Position numbers and translations under genes: made by a program
Source: Lepus europaeus
Lineage: Eukaryota > Chordata > Mammalia > Lagomorpha > Leporidae
Direction of reading: 5' to 3'
Assembly (NCBI RefSeq): GCF_033115175.1
Contig: NC_084840.1
Span: 76,833,179 to 76,897,178 of the forward strand
Length of the DNA: 64,000 bases
The notes under the pieces: model-generated
Database searches by the model: none
What the model was told of the DNA's origin: nothing
Seen by the model: only the letters and a program-made list of their open reading frames with translations
In this document: positions 1 through 12,147 of the stretch, piece after piece
Layout: each line of letters begins with the position of its first letter
Position numbering within the stretch: the first letter of the stretch is position 1

Positions 1-871
1 AGACATGGAATTCTCTCTTATAAATGATATCCTTTTGATTTCAGAATCTAACACACATTGTGTGTGAAGAGTAGTCAGTAAATAATTACTCAATTAGTAA
101 AATAGAAGTGAAGTTGCTAATATCTGGATGAGTAAATCTTCTAAATAGGATAGGATGAGTTTATGTTTCTTAGAAATTTTAAAAAAAGAAGGATGACATT
201 GTTTTACTAGATTGATAATTGTAGGTAAGAAAGAGGATTATGCTTGAATTGTGGATTATATGTGTTTTGTATAACTGTTAGGCAAGGAAATATAATTAGG
301 ATAATTTAGTAATTATTATCAGTAAACATTTATCATAAATTCATATTCATAAAATGAAAAGTAGATTCTACAAAGTAGGAAAATAATATTATCTTTAAGC
401 TTAATAACAGATTCATAGAAATCACTTGTTTACCAACCTAGAAATGGAGTTCGATACCTAGATTTCACATTTCCTTTCAAATTTTAGTGTTTCTGGACAC
501 ACAATCCATCCAATTTCTGATCATGGTGTCTGCCCTGCCAGGTAAGTATAATCCATCCATTTTCTAAGGAATATCAACATAGACACCTTTGTTATGAATT
601 CTACTAGATTCCCCAGTGTGTGGATTGTGATGTAGGAGACATCTCAGATTTGTGATTGGATATCTATCTTCTGGTTAATCCACGATGCTGCTTACCAATA
701 CATACTCATTATACCTATGTCCACATAGCAGAAAGCAAAGGCTATGTATTATCATAGTCTTGTGTAAAACAATAGGGTGTTGGTTTCCCTCAAGATCCTT
801 ACCTAACTCTTAACTTATTACTTGTATGGTTTGTTTCTTTATGACTCATTAGGACAAAAAGCAATATGATT
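1..871. other. AT-rich flank, nothing recognised
   Basis: No exon, RNA gene or repeat family was recognised in this stretch. It ends at the target site of the retrotransposon that begins at 890. Confidence 0.4.
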
Positions 872-889
872 AGAAGCATTAGGGCTGGT

Positions 890-3176
890 CAATAATGTAT
901 TAACAGTACCAACTGAGAGAAAGTATGGTTAACTGAGGTTACTAAAAACAAAAAGCAATTCAAATCAATTGGCAATCTACAAAAAGAGTTAAAGATTTTA
1001 AAAGCTATTATTAAAATTGATGTATTGGTCTATTATGCTATATTATATGTGTGTACATATTGTATGTCCACATGGGGAAATTTTATTAAGAGTTTTATTT
1101 TAAATGGCTTATAGATAAGATTGTCCATAAATTTAAGCTGCTAAAATCAATCAAAGATACATTTTAATTTGTGGGACCTGAATCTGTGTATCATATGTTT
1201 TAGACTTGTTGGTAGAAAGAAACTAAAAACATTTTAGATGGTTGTGCTTAAGTTTACTGGCTAAACAAACTACACCATGTTAGATATTTAAGAGGTGTTT
1301 TCAAATATATGATTCTTAAAATTTATAGAAGGCATTGGACCTTCTGGTAAATGTTTTCTTAAGTTGTTATCTAATGGTTGAAACGGTTTGCTAAGTATTC
1401 ATGTGATATTGCTATTGTCAGCAAGCCATCTAGGACTTGCTCCCTCATTTCTCTATTCTAAGCCCAACTTGTTCTTTCATTTCTCTATTCTCTTCAAGGT
1501 AGGAAACTAATTCTATTATGAAGGAATCTGTAGGATGCACAATTTAATCTTTAGACCTTATAAAAGAGATGGCTAACATTTTTCTGCAATAGCATAGCCA
1601 AAATAAGAACTCAAATAATAATCTCATAGCTAGATTCACTTCGCCATCAGCGAAGTATACAGTAAGTAGAAAAAACCTCCCTTTCAGACCAAAGGGAAAG
1701 AAAGTTTTAAAGTGAGAATATAATTTTCCTCATGGGCATTGTCTACCTTAGAAAAACTACTACAGAACATGCCTGTGCCTATAGACTTGTAGTTCAGGCC
1801 ACCAAAGATTAGAGATGGGACACGGGCACTCCCTTGACTTGCATCCTCTGGTCTGCTTTAACACAAACCAGGAGGAAAAGAAAGCTCGGCATCAGAAGCA
1901 ATGGGCGGCAGGCCTATTAATGGCTGATCTGTACAGTGATCTGCCCTCAAGGAGACCCAACAGGCCAGTCCACTGCAGTGGCTTTCCATGAGGTAAGCCT
2001 GGGCTTCAGCAGAAGTCAACTTGTGAAGAGCCCTGGCAGCTCTGCCAAGAGTTGGATCACTGGTAATGGACCTGCCCTGGAGTCGAAGGATGCCCAGGTC
2101 AGAGCCACAGATCTTATTGGCTCTAAGCTGAAAAGCCCTTCACTCAGCCCAACTTCCAAAGTGACCACTGCAGCTGAGGGGATGGTCAAGTAGGGTCAGC
2201 AACATTGCAGGCAGAACTGTAAATTTTTTGTTAGAGATGCCACCTGCCTTTACCTGGCCAGCTCTCCTCCCAGGCCAGCCAAGTAATGAAAGTCAACAGA
2301 GTGCCTTCCCCTAGGAGGTTCACACCTCCCTTAGGATATACCCCATGTGAAGAGATAGATAGGTCTGGGCCTCTGAATTTACAAGGCCTAAAGCCCAACA
2401 GATTATTATCAAGCCCCTTCTATCAGGTTCTATTTGCCTCTCAATCAGAAAACTTAATTGTAGCTTAGATAGCACCTTTCTTAGCTCCTCTAATAATGAC
2501 TCTGTCCTTTGTTCTAGGCCCTGTCTAGTGCACTTGGGCCTCATTCCTTTGTAATCATAACCTCTACTCTACCACCAATGGCTCTACTCCCAACATGTGT
2601 GTACTGATGGTCCTCTTCCCCACTTAATGCTGTATAATTGTTCAAACCTGGTAAATGCCACTCTTAGGATCATTGGTTACTATCCTCACTCTGTCTTTTA
2701 TGACCTTGTCTAAATATGATCAGAGTCGGTGAACTTGGAAGGCTTCCATAGCCTTGGCAACTCATGACGACAGCCTAGGATGGTTACTGGCGCCATAAAC
2801 TAGAGTGTCAATTTGTTGGGTCAACAACAGGAGCCACTGTGCACTTGCTCCTCATGTGGGATCTCTGTCCTTAATGTGCTGTACATTGTGATTTAATGCT
2901 ATAACTAGTACTCAAACAGTATGTTTCACTTTGTGTTTCTATGTGGGTGCAAACTGTTGAAATCTTTATACTAAATTGATCTTCTGTATATAAAGAGAAT
3001 TGAAAATGAATCTTGATGCAAATGGAAGGGGAGAGGGAGCGGGAGGGGGGAGGGTTGCAGGTGGGAGGGAAGTTATTGGGGGGGGGAAGCCATTGTAATC
3101 CATAAGCTGTACACTGGAAATTTATATTCATTAAATAAAAGTTAAAAAAAATAAAAAATAAAAAATAAAAAAAAAA
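890..3176 (+). mobile_element. Chimeric retrovirus-L1 retrotransposon, copy 1
   Basis: A 2.29 kb insertion flanked by a perfect 18-bp target-site duplication, agaagcattagggctggt, at 872-889 and 3177-3194, ending in an A-rich tail. From about 2700 to 3150 it matches the 3' untranslated end of rabbit L1 (compare the reverse-strand L1 at 53653-54678). The part before that is different: about 1820-2690 looks like an old class I (gamma-like) retroviral gag-pro remnant, with a zinc-knuckle-like Cys/His region near 1960-2090 and protease-like sequence near 2150-2690. The first 900 bases are of unknown origin. The retroviral part is broken in several places and is a fossil. A second copy starting at the same point lies at 34192-36481, and the two look about 95% alike by eye. 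Spread by L1 enzymes is inferred from the tail and the duplication. Confidence 0.75.
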
Positions 3177-3194
3177 AGAAGCATTAGGGCTGGT

Positions 3195-4506
3195 GAGAAA
3201 TGATGACACCATTCCTTTGAAAAGCCTGAGGTGGGAATCCCTGCGTTTGTCAGCTTTTAGGTAAGTAGCAAATAACAGATATCTCTGTCAGTTGTTCTCT
3301 CTAACTACTGAAGAACAGAAAATTCACTGCATTTAGTCTGAAAGATATGACATATATTTCAAAGATGAGTAACAGTTCAGAGGCTCCCTACCATCAGTAC
3401 AAAGGTGAGGGCTTCAGGAAACCTAGGAAGGAATATCCTTACAGGAGAACTGACCAAGAGTGTGAGAGGGGAACTACGTTGTAAGAATGAATCATATATA
3501 CGGGAGGTTTAGGAGGAGGTAAATGAGCCAGTATCTATCTGGGAAATATTGAATGATACCCTCCTGATAATTAAATCCTGCTGACCAAAGGGAAACCTTT
3601 GCTCATATTTATCCATGAGACGAGGAGCAAACTTAGTATGTTCGCAAGAACCCATGGAATGGGGTGATGTTAGGCTGTATGCAGTCAAGAATTTGAAGAA
3701 ACAATTGACTGATCAGATTTTCTTGAATATCAACTCCATATTCATTTTGTTTACTTACATTATAAATAATTTAGGATTATTTATACCTCATCTTTTTAAA
3801 TGCTTTTAACATAAAACAAGGAAGGTTTACAAATAAAAGCACAAAATTACCCAAAGCTACTAAATATTGGTATCAAATGCATATAAAAGAGAAATAATAC
3901 ATAAAATCAGCTATATTTTCCAAATAATTTTTGAAGACTTATTAACTTTTAGGAGCATTTTTTACAAATAAGTGCAATTATTTGAGTTGTCACTTAGTTG
4001 TAAGACATTAAGATTTGGGGGATTTAAAACTTGAGACAAGGTCATAGGTCGCTAGGTAAATAACTCAGACAGTGCTCAAGATATTCTGGTACTCAAACTG
4101 ATGTTTTTATTCTTTTGTTTACCTTTGTCCCATCAACAAGTCTTTCTCGAGCCATGGACTTCATCTGAGACAAATCCAAACAGGATGTGAAACTGCTGTA
4201 TTTCCCCAAATGATTCAATTCTTAATTTAAAGGTAATGAATATTGGAAGGCTCGAATGTAATTTCAATGATTCTTTTCTGTATTTTACTTAGTAATTGAT
4301 ATGTTGAATATTCCTCCACTGAAAAACATGTTCAATGATAAAAGTTAATATTTACCCTCTTAAATTATTACTCTGTTCAAAATGTCTATGATGGTACTTT
4401 GAACATTAAACTTACACAGAAGTATTTATTTATTGAACAAAATGCACTTTTATAGACTATACACACCTGAATATTTCTCACAAGAGTCATTATAAGAAAT
4501 GAATCA
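3195..4506. other. Unique AT-rich spacer
   Basis: Nothing recognised. The short open frame around 3615-3809 has no recognisable domain and is probably chance. Confidence 0.35.
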
Positions 4507-4862
4507 GGGGCCGGCACTGTGTTGCAGAGTGTTCAGCCCCCTCTGCCATGCTGGCATCCCATATGGATGCCGGTTTGTGTCCCAGCTGCTGCACTTCGAA
4601 TCCAGCTCCTTGTTAATGGTCTGTGAAAGCAGAGGAAGATGACCCAAATCCTAGGGTCCCTGCAACCATATGGGAGACCAGGAAGAAGTTCCTGGCTTCT
4701 AGCTTCGGCCTGGCCCTGCACTGTGGCCATTTGGGGAGTGGACCAACAGATTGAAGGTATCTGTTTCTCTCTCCCTCTCTGGCCCTCGTTCTCTTTCTCT
4801 CTCACATGCACACACTCTGTAACTCTGAATTTCAAATAAATAAATAAATAAATCTTGTAAAA
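4507..4862 (+). mobile_element. CSINE (C-repeat), full length
   Basis: tRNA-like head starting ggggccggcact, the usual middle region with the CSINE 'tcctggcttct' motif, a CT-rich stretch and a (taaa)n tail: the standard lagomorph C-repeat order. Confidence 0.9.
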
Positions 4863-5550
4863 AGTAAAAATAAAAAAACAGAGCAAAAATGAAAATACAT
4901 TATTATAAGTGATGTCTTAGAAATAAAAAGATAATAAGAGACTAGTATGAACAAGTTATATGCAAAGAAAATAGACATCCTGGAAGAAATAGATAAATTC
5001 CAAGAGAAATGCAGCATAAAATGGTAGAACCAGGGCAACATATAGGGATGGACAGATCACTAATAAGCAATGAGATTCTGCTAGGAATGAAGACTACTAC
5101 AGAAAGGAAAACCAGAAATCCAGTGGCTTTCTAACTTAATTTTAATCCTCATTTAAAGGATATCTGATGCACTAATGTTTTAAAGCATGCCTCATACCAT
5201 TCTTTGCAAAATATTTTCATACTGAAGAGGAAGAAACACCTCAACTTGTCTTTATGACTAGCATTACTCTAATACCAAAGCCAGATAAGGGCCCCATGAG
5301 AAAAAAAAAATAGAGGACAAGATCACTTTTGAAGATAGATGTGAAAACCCTCAATAAATACCAGCAAGCAGCATTCATCAGCAATTGGAAGGACCCTTCA
5401 TTGTGATCAAGTAGGAGTTGTCCTTGAGATGCAAGTGTCATTCAACCTGCACAGACCAAAATGTGTACTATGCCACATGAAGACAAAGCAATGTGATCAT
5501 CTTACTAAGTGCAGAAAACTGGTTTGAAAAATTCAGCAGGATCATTGTTA
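4863..5550 (+). mobile_element. Old L1 ORF2 fragment
   Basis: Degraded reverse-transcriptase coding sequence of an old L1. Around 5255-5285 the plus strand still encodes the L1 motif TLIPKPDK (read as ITLIPKPDK), and 4960-5020 resembles the 'DILEEIDKF' stretch just upstream. Several stops; not functional. Confidence 0.7.
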
Positions 5551-5554
5551 TCAT

Positions 5555-6690
5555 ACAAAAATTTACATATTTTTGCGTGTTGCAGTTCCTTGTTCAAACT
5601 TTGCTGAATTCACTTATGAATTCTATATGGTTTGGACCCATTCTTTTCTTTTTTCTTCTATTTGTATAATGATGTCATTAGCAAATATGCGTAATTTTAC
5701 TTATATAATTTTACTTCTTTCTATTTATTTGCTTTTTCTTTCTTTTTTTTTTTTGCCTAATAATTTGAAGACTAGGTGGAAGAACATTGCTGAGAGTGGA
5801 ATTTCTTGTCTAGTTCCAGATCATTGTGGAAATACTTCTGTCTTTTCCCCATTCATTATGTTGATAAATGTGTCTTTGTTGTATATTAGCTTTTATTGTA
5901 TTGAGATATACTTCTTCTATACTTAATTTATTCAATTTTTAAAATATGAATTGATGTTATAATGTAAAAATGCTTTTTACATCAATTAATAAGGTTATAT
6001 GATTTTATATTCTGTTTTTCTGATATATTACATGTATAGCTTTACTTTTTTTTAAACATTTATTTTATTTATTTAAAAGTCAGAGTTACAGAGAGAGATA
6101 GAGACAGAGAGAGAGAGGTCTTCCATCCACTGGTTCACTCCCCAGATGGCCACAATGGCCAGATCTGCACCGATCTGAACCCAGGAGCCGGGAGCTTCCT
6201 CCGTGTCCCCTACATGAGTGCAGGGACCCAAAGACTTAAGACATCCTCCACTGCTTTCCCAGGCCATAGCAGAGAGCTGGATCGAAGAGAAGTAGCTAGT
6301 AGTAGATAGAACTGGAGTCCATAGCACTTCAAGCCAGGGATTTAACCCACTGTGCCACAGTGCTGGACTTTAGTTTTACATTTATTAAGTTATCTCTCCA
6401 TCCCAAGGGTAAATTTCAGTTTATCAGAATGAATATTGGATTTTTTTTTGATAATTTGCTGAATTTGATTTGCTACTTTTTTGTTCAAGAATGTTTGCAT
6501 CATGTTCATAAGGGATATTTACCTACTATTACTTTTTTCCTTTTTTTTTTCTTTTTACAGTATACTTGTCTGGATATAGAATTATAGTAAAATAGACTTA
6601 GTGGAATAAGTTTGAAAGGTTTCTTCTTTCTCTACTTTTTGGAACAGTTTGAGAACAAGTGGCTTTATATTAGTTTTTCCTAAAAAGTTT
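5555..6690 (-). mobile_element. Old L1 ORF2/3' fragment, antisense
   Basis: The plus strand reads as the antisense of L1 ORF2 (T-rich, for example 'gtggaatttcttgtctagtt'). It is interrupted by a CSINE at 6046-6368. Heavily diverged. Confidence 0.55.
6046..6368 (-). mobile_element. CSINE, inserted in the old L1
   Basis: Reverse-strand C-repeat: T-rich tail, (ga)n stretch, then the tRNA-like head ending gtgccacagtgctgga. Confidence 0.9.
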
Positions 6691-6694
6691 GGTA

Positions 6695-7015
6695 AAGGGG
6701 CTAGCATTGTGGTGTAGTGGGTAAAATTGATACATGAGATGCCAGCATCCCATATGAGTGCCAATTAATGTCCCAGTTGCTCCTATTCTGATCCAGCTTT
6801 TTGCTCATAGCTTGGGAAAAGCAGCCCAAGATGGCCTAAGTGTTTGGTCCCTACAATCCGTGTGGAAGATCTGGGTGAAGCTCCTGGTTCCTGGCTTCAA
6901 CCTGGCTCAATTACAGCCATCTGGGGAGTTAAGTAGTAGATGGAACATTCACTCTCTGTCTCTCCATTTCTCTTTGTAACTCTGCCTTTCAGTAAATAAA
7001 TAAATGTTTAAAAAG
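6695..7015 (+). mobile_element. CSINE with target duplication
   Basis: Complete C-repeat flanked by aagtttggta at 6685-6694 and 7016-7025. Confidence 0.92.
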
Positions 7016-7041
7016 AAGTTTGGTAGAAATCAGTATTGAAG

Positions 7042-7368
7042 GGGCCAGTGCTGTGGCACAGCAGGTTAATGCCCTGGCCTGAAGTGCTGGCAGTCCATGT
7101 GGGCACCTGGTCTAGTCCCAGCTGCTCCTCTTCCGATCCAGCTCTCTGCTATGGCCTGAGATAGCAGTAGAAGATGGCCCAAGTGCTGGGGCCCCTGCAC
7201 TCACGTGGGAGACCCAGAGGAAGCTCCTGGCTCCTGGCTTCGGATCGGCGCAGCCCCGGCCATTGCGGCCATCTGGGAAGTAAACCAGCGTAAGAAGACC
7301 TCTCTCTCTGTCTCTACCTCTCTCTGTAACTCTGTCTTTTAAATAAATAAAGTAAATCTTAAAAAAAA
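7042..7368 (+). mobile_element. CSINE, back to back with the previous one
   Basis: Complete C-repeat flanked by agaaatcagtattgaag at 7025-7041 and 7369-7385. It inserted only 16 bases after the target duplication of the CSINE at 6695, in the same orientation. Confidence 0.93.
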
Positions 7369-7385
7369 AGAAATCAGTATTGAAG

Positions 7386-8225
7386 CCATGTGATTTTCTG
7401 CTTAGTCCTCTAGTTTTCTAAGAAAATGGATATGAGCCTACCAATTTAACTATAGACTCTGATTTCTACTATACTGATTCTACTTTGTACAAATGGAATG
7501 TGAAGAGAGAAAATATGTTCTACGTTTAAAAGGTATTATATACAAAGTGAGAATTTATGTACACTAATTCAATGTTATTGTATGGACATGACATAAATAA
7601 GTATATGTTGATGAATTATACTTATAAGTATATTATTGACACATTCAACTGATAGAACAAATAAAATATTTTATTCTCACTTGGATATTCAACTCTATGT
7701 TTTTATTGTAAAGCATTTTAGCATTCTGAGATAATGTAAAAATGGAATGACCATATGCAAGAGCTCCTGGCTCCTCTCTTTAGATTGGCACAGCTCAGGT
7801 CATTGTGGTCATCTGGAGAGTGAACCAGCAGATGGAAGACCTTTCTCTGTCTCTATGCACATACAGCTTATTTTAGAATATATTTATATTTTTCAGTGTC
7901 ATTACTATTAAATATTCTTGTTACTCTTTTGCCTTGTCCCATTTTTACATTAAAAATTTAATATAGGAGAGAAAGCAACTATATTATACCTATATCTATA
8001 CCTGTATCTATTTCTGTATTTATATATCTATATCTGTCTCTCTCTATATATATATATCTCCATATATAAAATATATATATATTTATATAAAATCAGGAAG
8101 CTTGTAAGTATCTAGGAACATATCACACACGAATAATGAGGGATTATACTATAAGGATACGTTACATCAAAAGAATTCAAGAGATTAGGGCATCTTTTTC
8201 TGGAGTCATCAGTTTATTTCTTGCT
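7386..8225. other. AT-rich spacer with CSINE fragment and TA tract
   Basis: Holds an isolated CSINE body fragment (about 7757-7862, plus strand, without head or tail) and a (TA)-rich, microsatellite-like tract around 8030-8090. Nothing else recognised. Confidence 0.5.
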
Positions 8226-8524
8226 TTTTAAACATTATTTATTTATTTGAAAGACAGCGTTACAGAGTGAGGGGGAGGAGGGGAAAAACAGAGATAGATA
8301 TAGAACTGCCTGTTCACTCCCCAAATGCCTACAAAAGCCAGGGCTAGGCCAGGCCATAAACAGGAGCCACGTGAGTGACAGGGTGTGAGTAATTGATTCA
8401 TCTTCTGATGCTTTCCAAGGCACATTAGCAAGGAGCTGGATCAGAAGTGGAGTAGCAAGTCTTGAACCAACATGCAAGTGTTGAAGGCAGTGTCCTAACC
8501 CCACTACAATACAACACTGGCCCA
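8226..8524 (-). mobile_element. CSINE
   Basis: Reverse-strand C-repeat running from the tail (taaacattatttatttattt) to the head (acaacactggccca). Confidence 0.88.
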
Positions 8525-9444
8525 GTTTCTAAGATTGGAAAAATGTAACTAGTTAAAATATTATTTCTATGCTTTATTCTGTGAAATTTTGGTCCAAAAT
8601 CAAACAAGCAATGCAGTTCATTTGACCTTGCAATGATAACTGAAAAAACATTAATGACCAATCCATTATTCATTTCCCACTGCCACTAAGGAAAAGAAAT
8701 ATTTCATCAATATTATTTTACCTCTGATGTCACTTTATCATCACTGACATAAATATTTTTCTCTATATAAAACAATTATTGAGTCTGTGATTCGCTACTC
8801 TATTCCTCTAGTAGGCAAAAGTAAACACACTCAAGGTTCTGCCATAAACACCTGAACACAAGTTGTTGTTATATTTTGAAGATGAAGATAGAAAGCCTTG
8901 AATGAAGAATACATGTGGACTTAAAAAAAAAAAAAGAGGACTTCAAACTTCCAAGCTTTATAAAAGGAAGGGCATAGTGAAAAATTACCAAGGATGGCAA
9001 AATTCAAGTAGAGAACATAGCAGGGGATTATGGAATTTTGTTTTAAAATGTTGTGAGATGTGCATTGTAGTACACATGGAGATTCTGTGTAGGAATTTCA
9101 TGTTGCAACCTGTAGTTTTACTTAAAATGCTAAGATTTGATGTTTATAGACATTGATAATATTTAAAGTGTTGAAAATATATATGATCATAAAGGGATTG
9201 AGTGAAGAAAGAAAAATGTCAAAAACACCTTAGAGCATTTCAAGTTCACAGTTTACATTAATTCAAAGGTGAATCATTTGCAGAAAGACTATGAGATGCA
9301 CATCTTGGTAGGCTATGTCTCATCTAAAGGAAGTGGCTTGGGAAAGCCTATTTGACAGGAAAAAGGTAACCACAGGAATAAAAAGAGCTGAAGGTTTAAG
9401 TGCTTGAGGGTATATCCAGGTCACTAAAATTGTCAGTCTCTGAG
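8525..9444. other. Unique spacer, nothing recognised
   Basis: No repeat family or exon was recognised. The 84-codon open frame at 8902-9156 matches nothing I know and has no paralogue in the window. Confidence 0.35.
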
Positions 9445-9487
9445 TTTTTTTTTTTTAATTTATTTATTTACTTGAAAGTCACAGTTA

Positions 9488-9543
<56 letters not shown>

Positions 9544-9800
9544 CTTCCATTCACTGGTTCACTCTCCAAATGGTCACAATGGCCGGAGCTGAGGCAATCT
9601 GAAGACAGAAGCCTGAAGCTTCTTCCGGGTCTCCCACGTGGGTGCAGGGGCCCAAGGATTTGGGCCATCTTCCACTGCCTTCCCAGGCCATAGCAGAGAG
9701 CTGGATAGGAAGTGGAGCAGCTGGGACTCGAACAGGTACCTATTTGGGATGCTGGTGCTGCAGGCAGCAGCTTTACCCACTATGCCACAGCGCCAGCCCC
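9445..9800 (-). mobile_element. CSINE with expanded (AC)n(AG)n
   Basis: Full C-repeat on the reverse strand. Its CT/GA stretch has grown into an (ac)n then (ag)n microsatellite at about 9487-9541. Confidence 0.92.
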
Positions 9801-10039
9801 AGTTTCTATGTTTCTTGATCAGTAGTCCATGGACATAGTATCAACTTTTGAAGAATGTGCTTTAAAATGAGCTTCTGTCTCTGTTATGATTGTCTAATTA
9901 GCGAACCAAACAAAATATTTTTAAATCTTTGTAAAAAAGTTCTGAAAAGAGAACAGATTTTAACAAGCATTAAGTAGAAACATAATTCTTCCTAAAGTGT
10001 ATAGACAAGGGCTACATTTAATAATAAAATCTCAAAATA

Positions 10040-11000
10040 TCAATTTCACTCATATACATTACTTTTTGTGTTCTGTATATTAGTTACCACAAATAAGGGG
10101 AAACATTGATATTTGTCTTTTTGGACTGACTTTTTCACTAAGCATAATGGTCTCCAATTGCATCCAGTTTGTTGCAGACGTCAGGATTTCATTCCTTTTT
10201 GTGGCTGAGTAGTATTCCATTGTGTATGTACACTGTTATTTCTTTATCCAGTTATCACTTGTTGGACATTTGTGTTGATTACATATCAGCTATTGTGAGT
10301 TGAGCTGCTATAAAAATGAGGGTACAGATAACTCTCTTATCTGCTGATTTCATTTCCTTTGGGTAAATTCCCAGCAGTGGAATTTCTGGGTCATATGATA
10401 TACCTATTTTTAGATTCCTGAGGAATCTCCATACTGTCTTCCATAATGGTTGTATTAGTATACATTCTCATCAACAGTGTATAGGGTACCTTCTCCCCCA
10501 CATCTTTGTCAGCAATTGTCTTTTTTTTAAGATTTACTTATTTTTTATTTGAAAGGCAGGGTTACAGAGAGACAGAGAGAGAGAGAGAGAGAGAGGGAGA
10601 GAGGTCTTCCATCCACTGGTTCACTACACAAATGTCCACAACAGCCGGAGCTGTGCCAATCCAAAGCCAGGAGCCAGGAACTTCCTCTGAGTCCTCCACA
10701 CGGGTGCAGAGGCCCAAGACTTGGGCCATCTTCCATTGCTTTCCCCAGCCATAGCAGAGAGCTAGATTGGAAGTGGAGAAGCCAGGATTTGAATCTGCGT
10801 CCATATGGGATGCAGACACTGCAAGCCATGGCCTTATCCACTATGCCACAGTGCTGGCTTACCAGCATTTGTTGTTTTTACTTTTTTTATTTTTGGATGA
10901 TTGCCATGCTAACTGGGGTGAGAAGAAACTTCATTGTGGTTTTATTTATATTGCCCTAAAGGCTCGTGATCCTACCTTTTATCTGCAGAAAATAATAAAA
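10040..11000 (-). mobile_element. Old L1 3' end, antisense
   Basis: The plus strand carries the antisense text of mammalian L1 3' regions (for example 'gagtagtattccattgtgt' and 'aaattcccagcagtgg'). It is split by a CSINE at 10521-10861. Confidence 0.75.
10521..10861 (-). mobile_element. CSINE inside the old L1
   Basis: Full C-repeat. Near-identical flanks cagcaattgt and cagcatttgt look like an aged target duplication. Confidence 0.9.
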
Positions 11001-11045
11001 AGGAATTTTGTCAATATTTCCAAGAATAGATAGGTTTAATTTCTA

Positions 11046-11312
11046 CTCTCTCAGTATTTCTCACTCCTGACTCTTAAGCAATCTTCCTGGCTAAATGCCC
11101 CGAGTCCCACCCCCTGCAACTTAACATCCACCACCCCCCAAGATACCAAATATCCTGGTATCTGCAGCTATGATCCACAAGCTCCTGGAAGGGATCTCTG
11201 GACTTTTGGTCATCCTCACAGTATTTCCATGCTTTATGGGATTTGTACAGTGAGTTTTCTTGTTCCTGGAAGCATTGAGAAGCAATGACTGAAAAGTCTT
11301 TGCTGACTGCTC
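11046..11312. other. Paralogue-conserved block downstream of gene 1
   Basis: Matches 56029-56280 downstream of gene 2, beyond the poly(A) site of both genes. Function unknown; it may simply be duplicated flank. In copy B an open frame of 99 codons (56062-56361) crosses it, but the copy A sequence does not keep that frame, so coding function is unlikely. Confidence 0.45.
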
Positions 11313-11318
11313 TATAGG

Positions 11319-11726
11319 TGTAGTGGAATGATAAGGCCATGCCAAGGTGGCCACTGGCAAGCGAGCATCAGTTACTCAGTAATGGCTTTGAAACCCACCT
11401 GGCAACGGAGCCTGCCTGGCAACAGGCTGTGATTGGATGGCTTTGGAAACTGCCTGGCAACAGGCTGTGATTGGATGGATTTGAAACTGCCTGGCAACAG
11501 GCTGTGATTGGTTGGGGCATAGACCTCCCCTTGACCAGATTGGCTGGTCTTGGCTATATAAGATGTTGTACCAACTGTAATAAACGAGTCTACGGGCTGC
11601 TCGCCCCAAGCCTGCTTTCACCCGACTCCCGGGGTCTGTGTGTTGACTCCGCGCCTCTTGCCCCCACCACGCTGCTCCTCTCAGAAACGAACCCACTGCA
11701 ACATTGTTGAGAAATCAACGGCAACA
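11319..11726 (+). mobile_element. Solo LTR, 408 bp, 6-bp target duplication
   Basis: Begins TG and ends CA, flanked by tatagg at 11313-11318 and 11727-11732. It contains three tandem 37-38 bp units (starting near 11415, 11453 and 11490), each with an inverted CCAAT box (gattgg), a TATA box (ctatata, near 11554) and AATAAA at 11579-11584. No internal retroviral sequence remains, so it is a recombined fossil. A 6-bp duplication fits a class II-like family. It is absent from the paralogous site near 56270, so it arrived after the AKR1C duplication. Confidence 0.9.
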
Positions 11727-11912
11727 TATAGGCAGACAGTGCTTCCCACCTGAATCCCAGGAATGACTGTGGACTATCTGTTATCATCTCTCACCACAGT
11801 TCTACAGACTTCTAGGAAAAATCAGTTTGAGGGACTAAGAAATTAGAATAAAACTAAGCAGGCAAGTAATAAAATCAGTGGTAGGTAAAAATCTTTAATA
11901 CAACAAGATTAT

Positions 11913-11918
11913 TTTATT
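11913..11918 (-). other. Poly(A) signal AATAAA of AKR1C gene 1
   Basis: The plus strand reads tttatt, giving AATAAA on the gene strand about 190 bases past the stop codon. A second hexamer, ATTAAA, follows within 20 bases. Cleavage is expected near 11880-11900. Confidence 0.7.
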
Positions 11919-12104
11919 TTCAATAATGACAAAAGTTGTAGCCATTACTTTATGCCCCATGGATACAGCTCTAGCTGAGGGTCAGTTGCTAAGCAGCATA
12001 GATTAACCAGAAGAGAGTTACCCAGTCACCAGCATCTGAAATGTCGCTTGCCCTGCAACACTCTTGGGAGAACTTGTAGTAGAATCGTGAAAAAGTTTTC
12101 CATG

Positions 12105-12147
12105 TTAATATTCATCAGAAAATGGGTAATTTGGGTGTCCAATAAAG
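12105..12147 (-). CDS. AKR1C-like: AKR1C gene 1 exon 9
   Basis: 43 nt after an AG acceptor (ttttag). It completes the F codon split from exon 8, then reads [13 protein letters not shown] and TAA, the typical AKR1C C-terminal loop and end. The 3' UTR follows to about 11890. Confidence 0.93.

Noticed and set aside
1936-2193. Open frame conserved between 1936-2193 and 35238-35495, looking like a gene present twice
   Set aside because: It lies in the gag-pro-like remnant of the chimeric element and is a chance frame off the retroviral reading. Not a host gene.
8020-8100. TA-rich tract as possible replication or matrix element
   Set aside because: A plain AT microsatellite explains it; nothing further supports a function.
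10549-10959. 136-codon open frame
   Set aside because: It is a read-through of a CSINE and its GA-rich stretch; similar 'ORFs' occur in most CSINE copies of the window.
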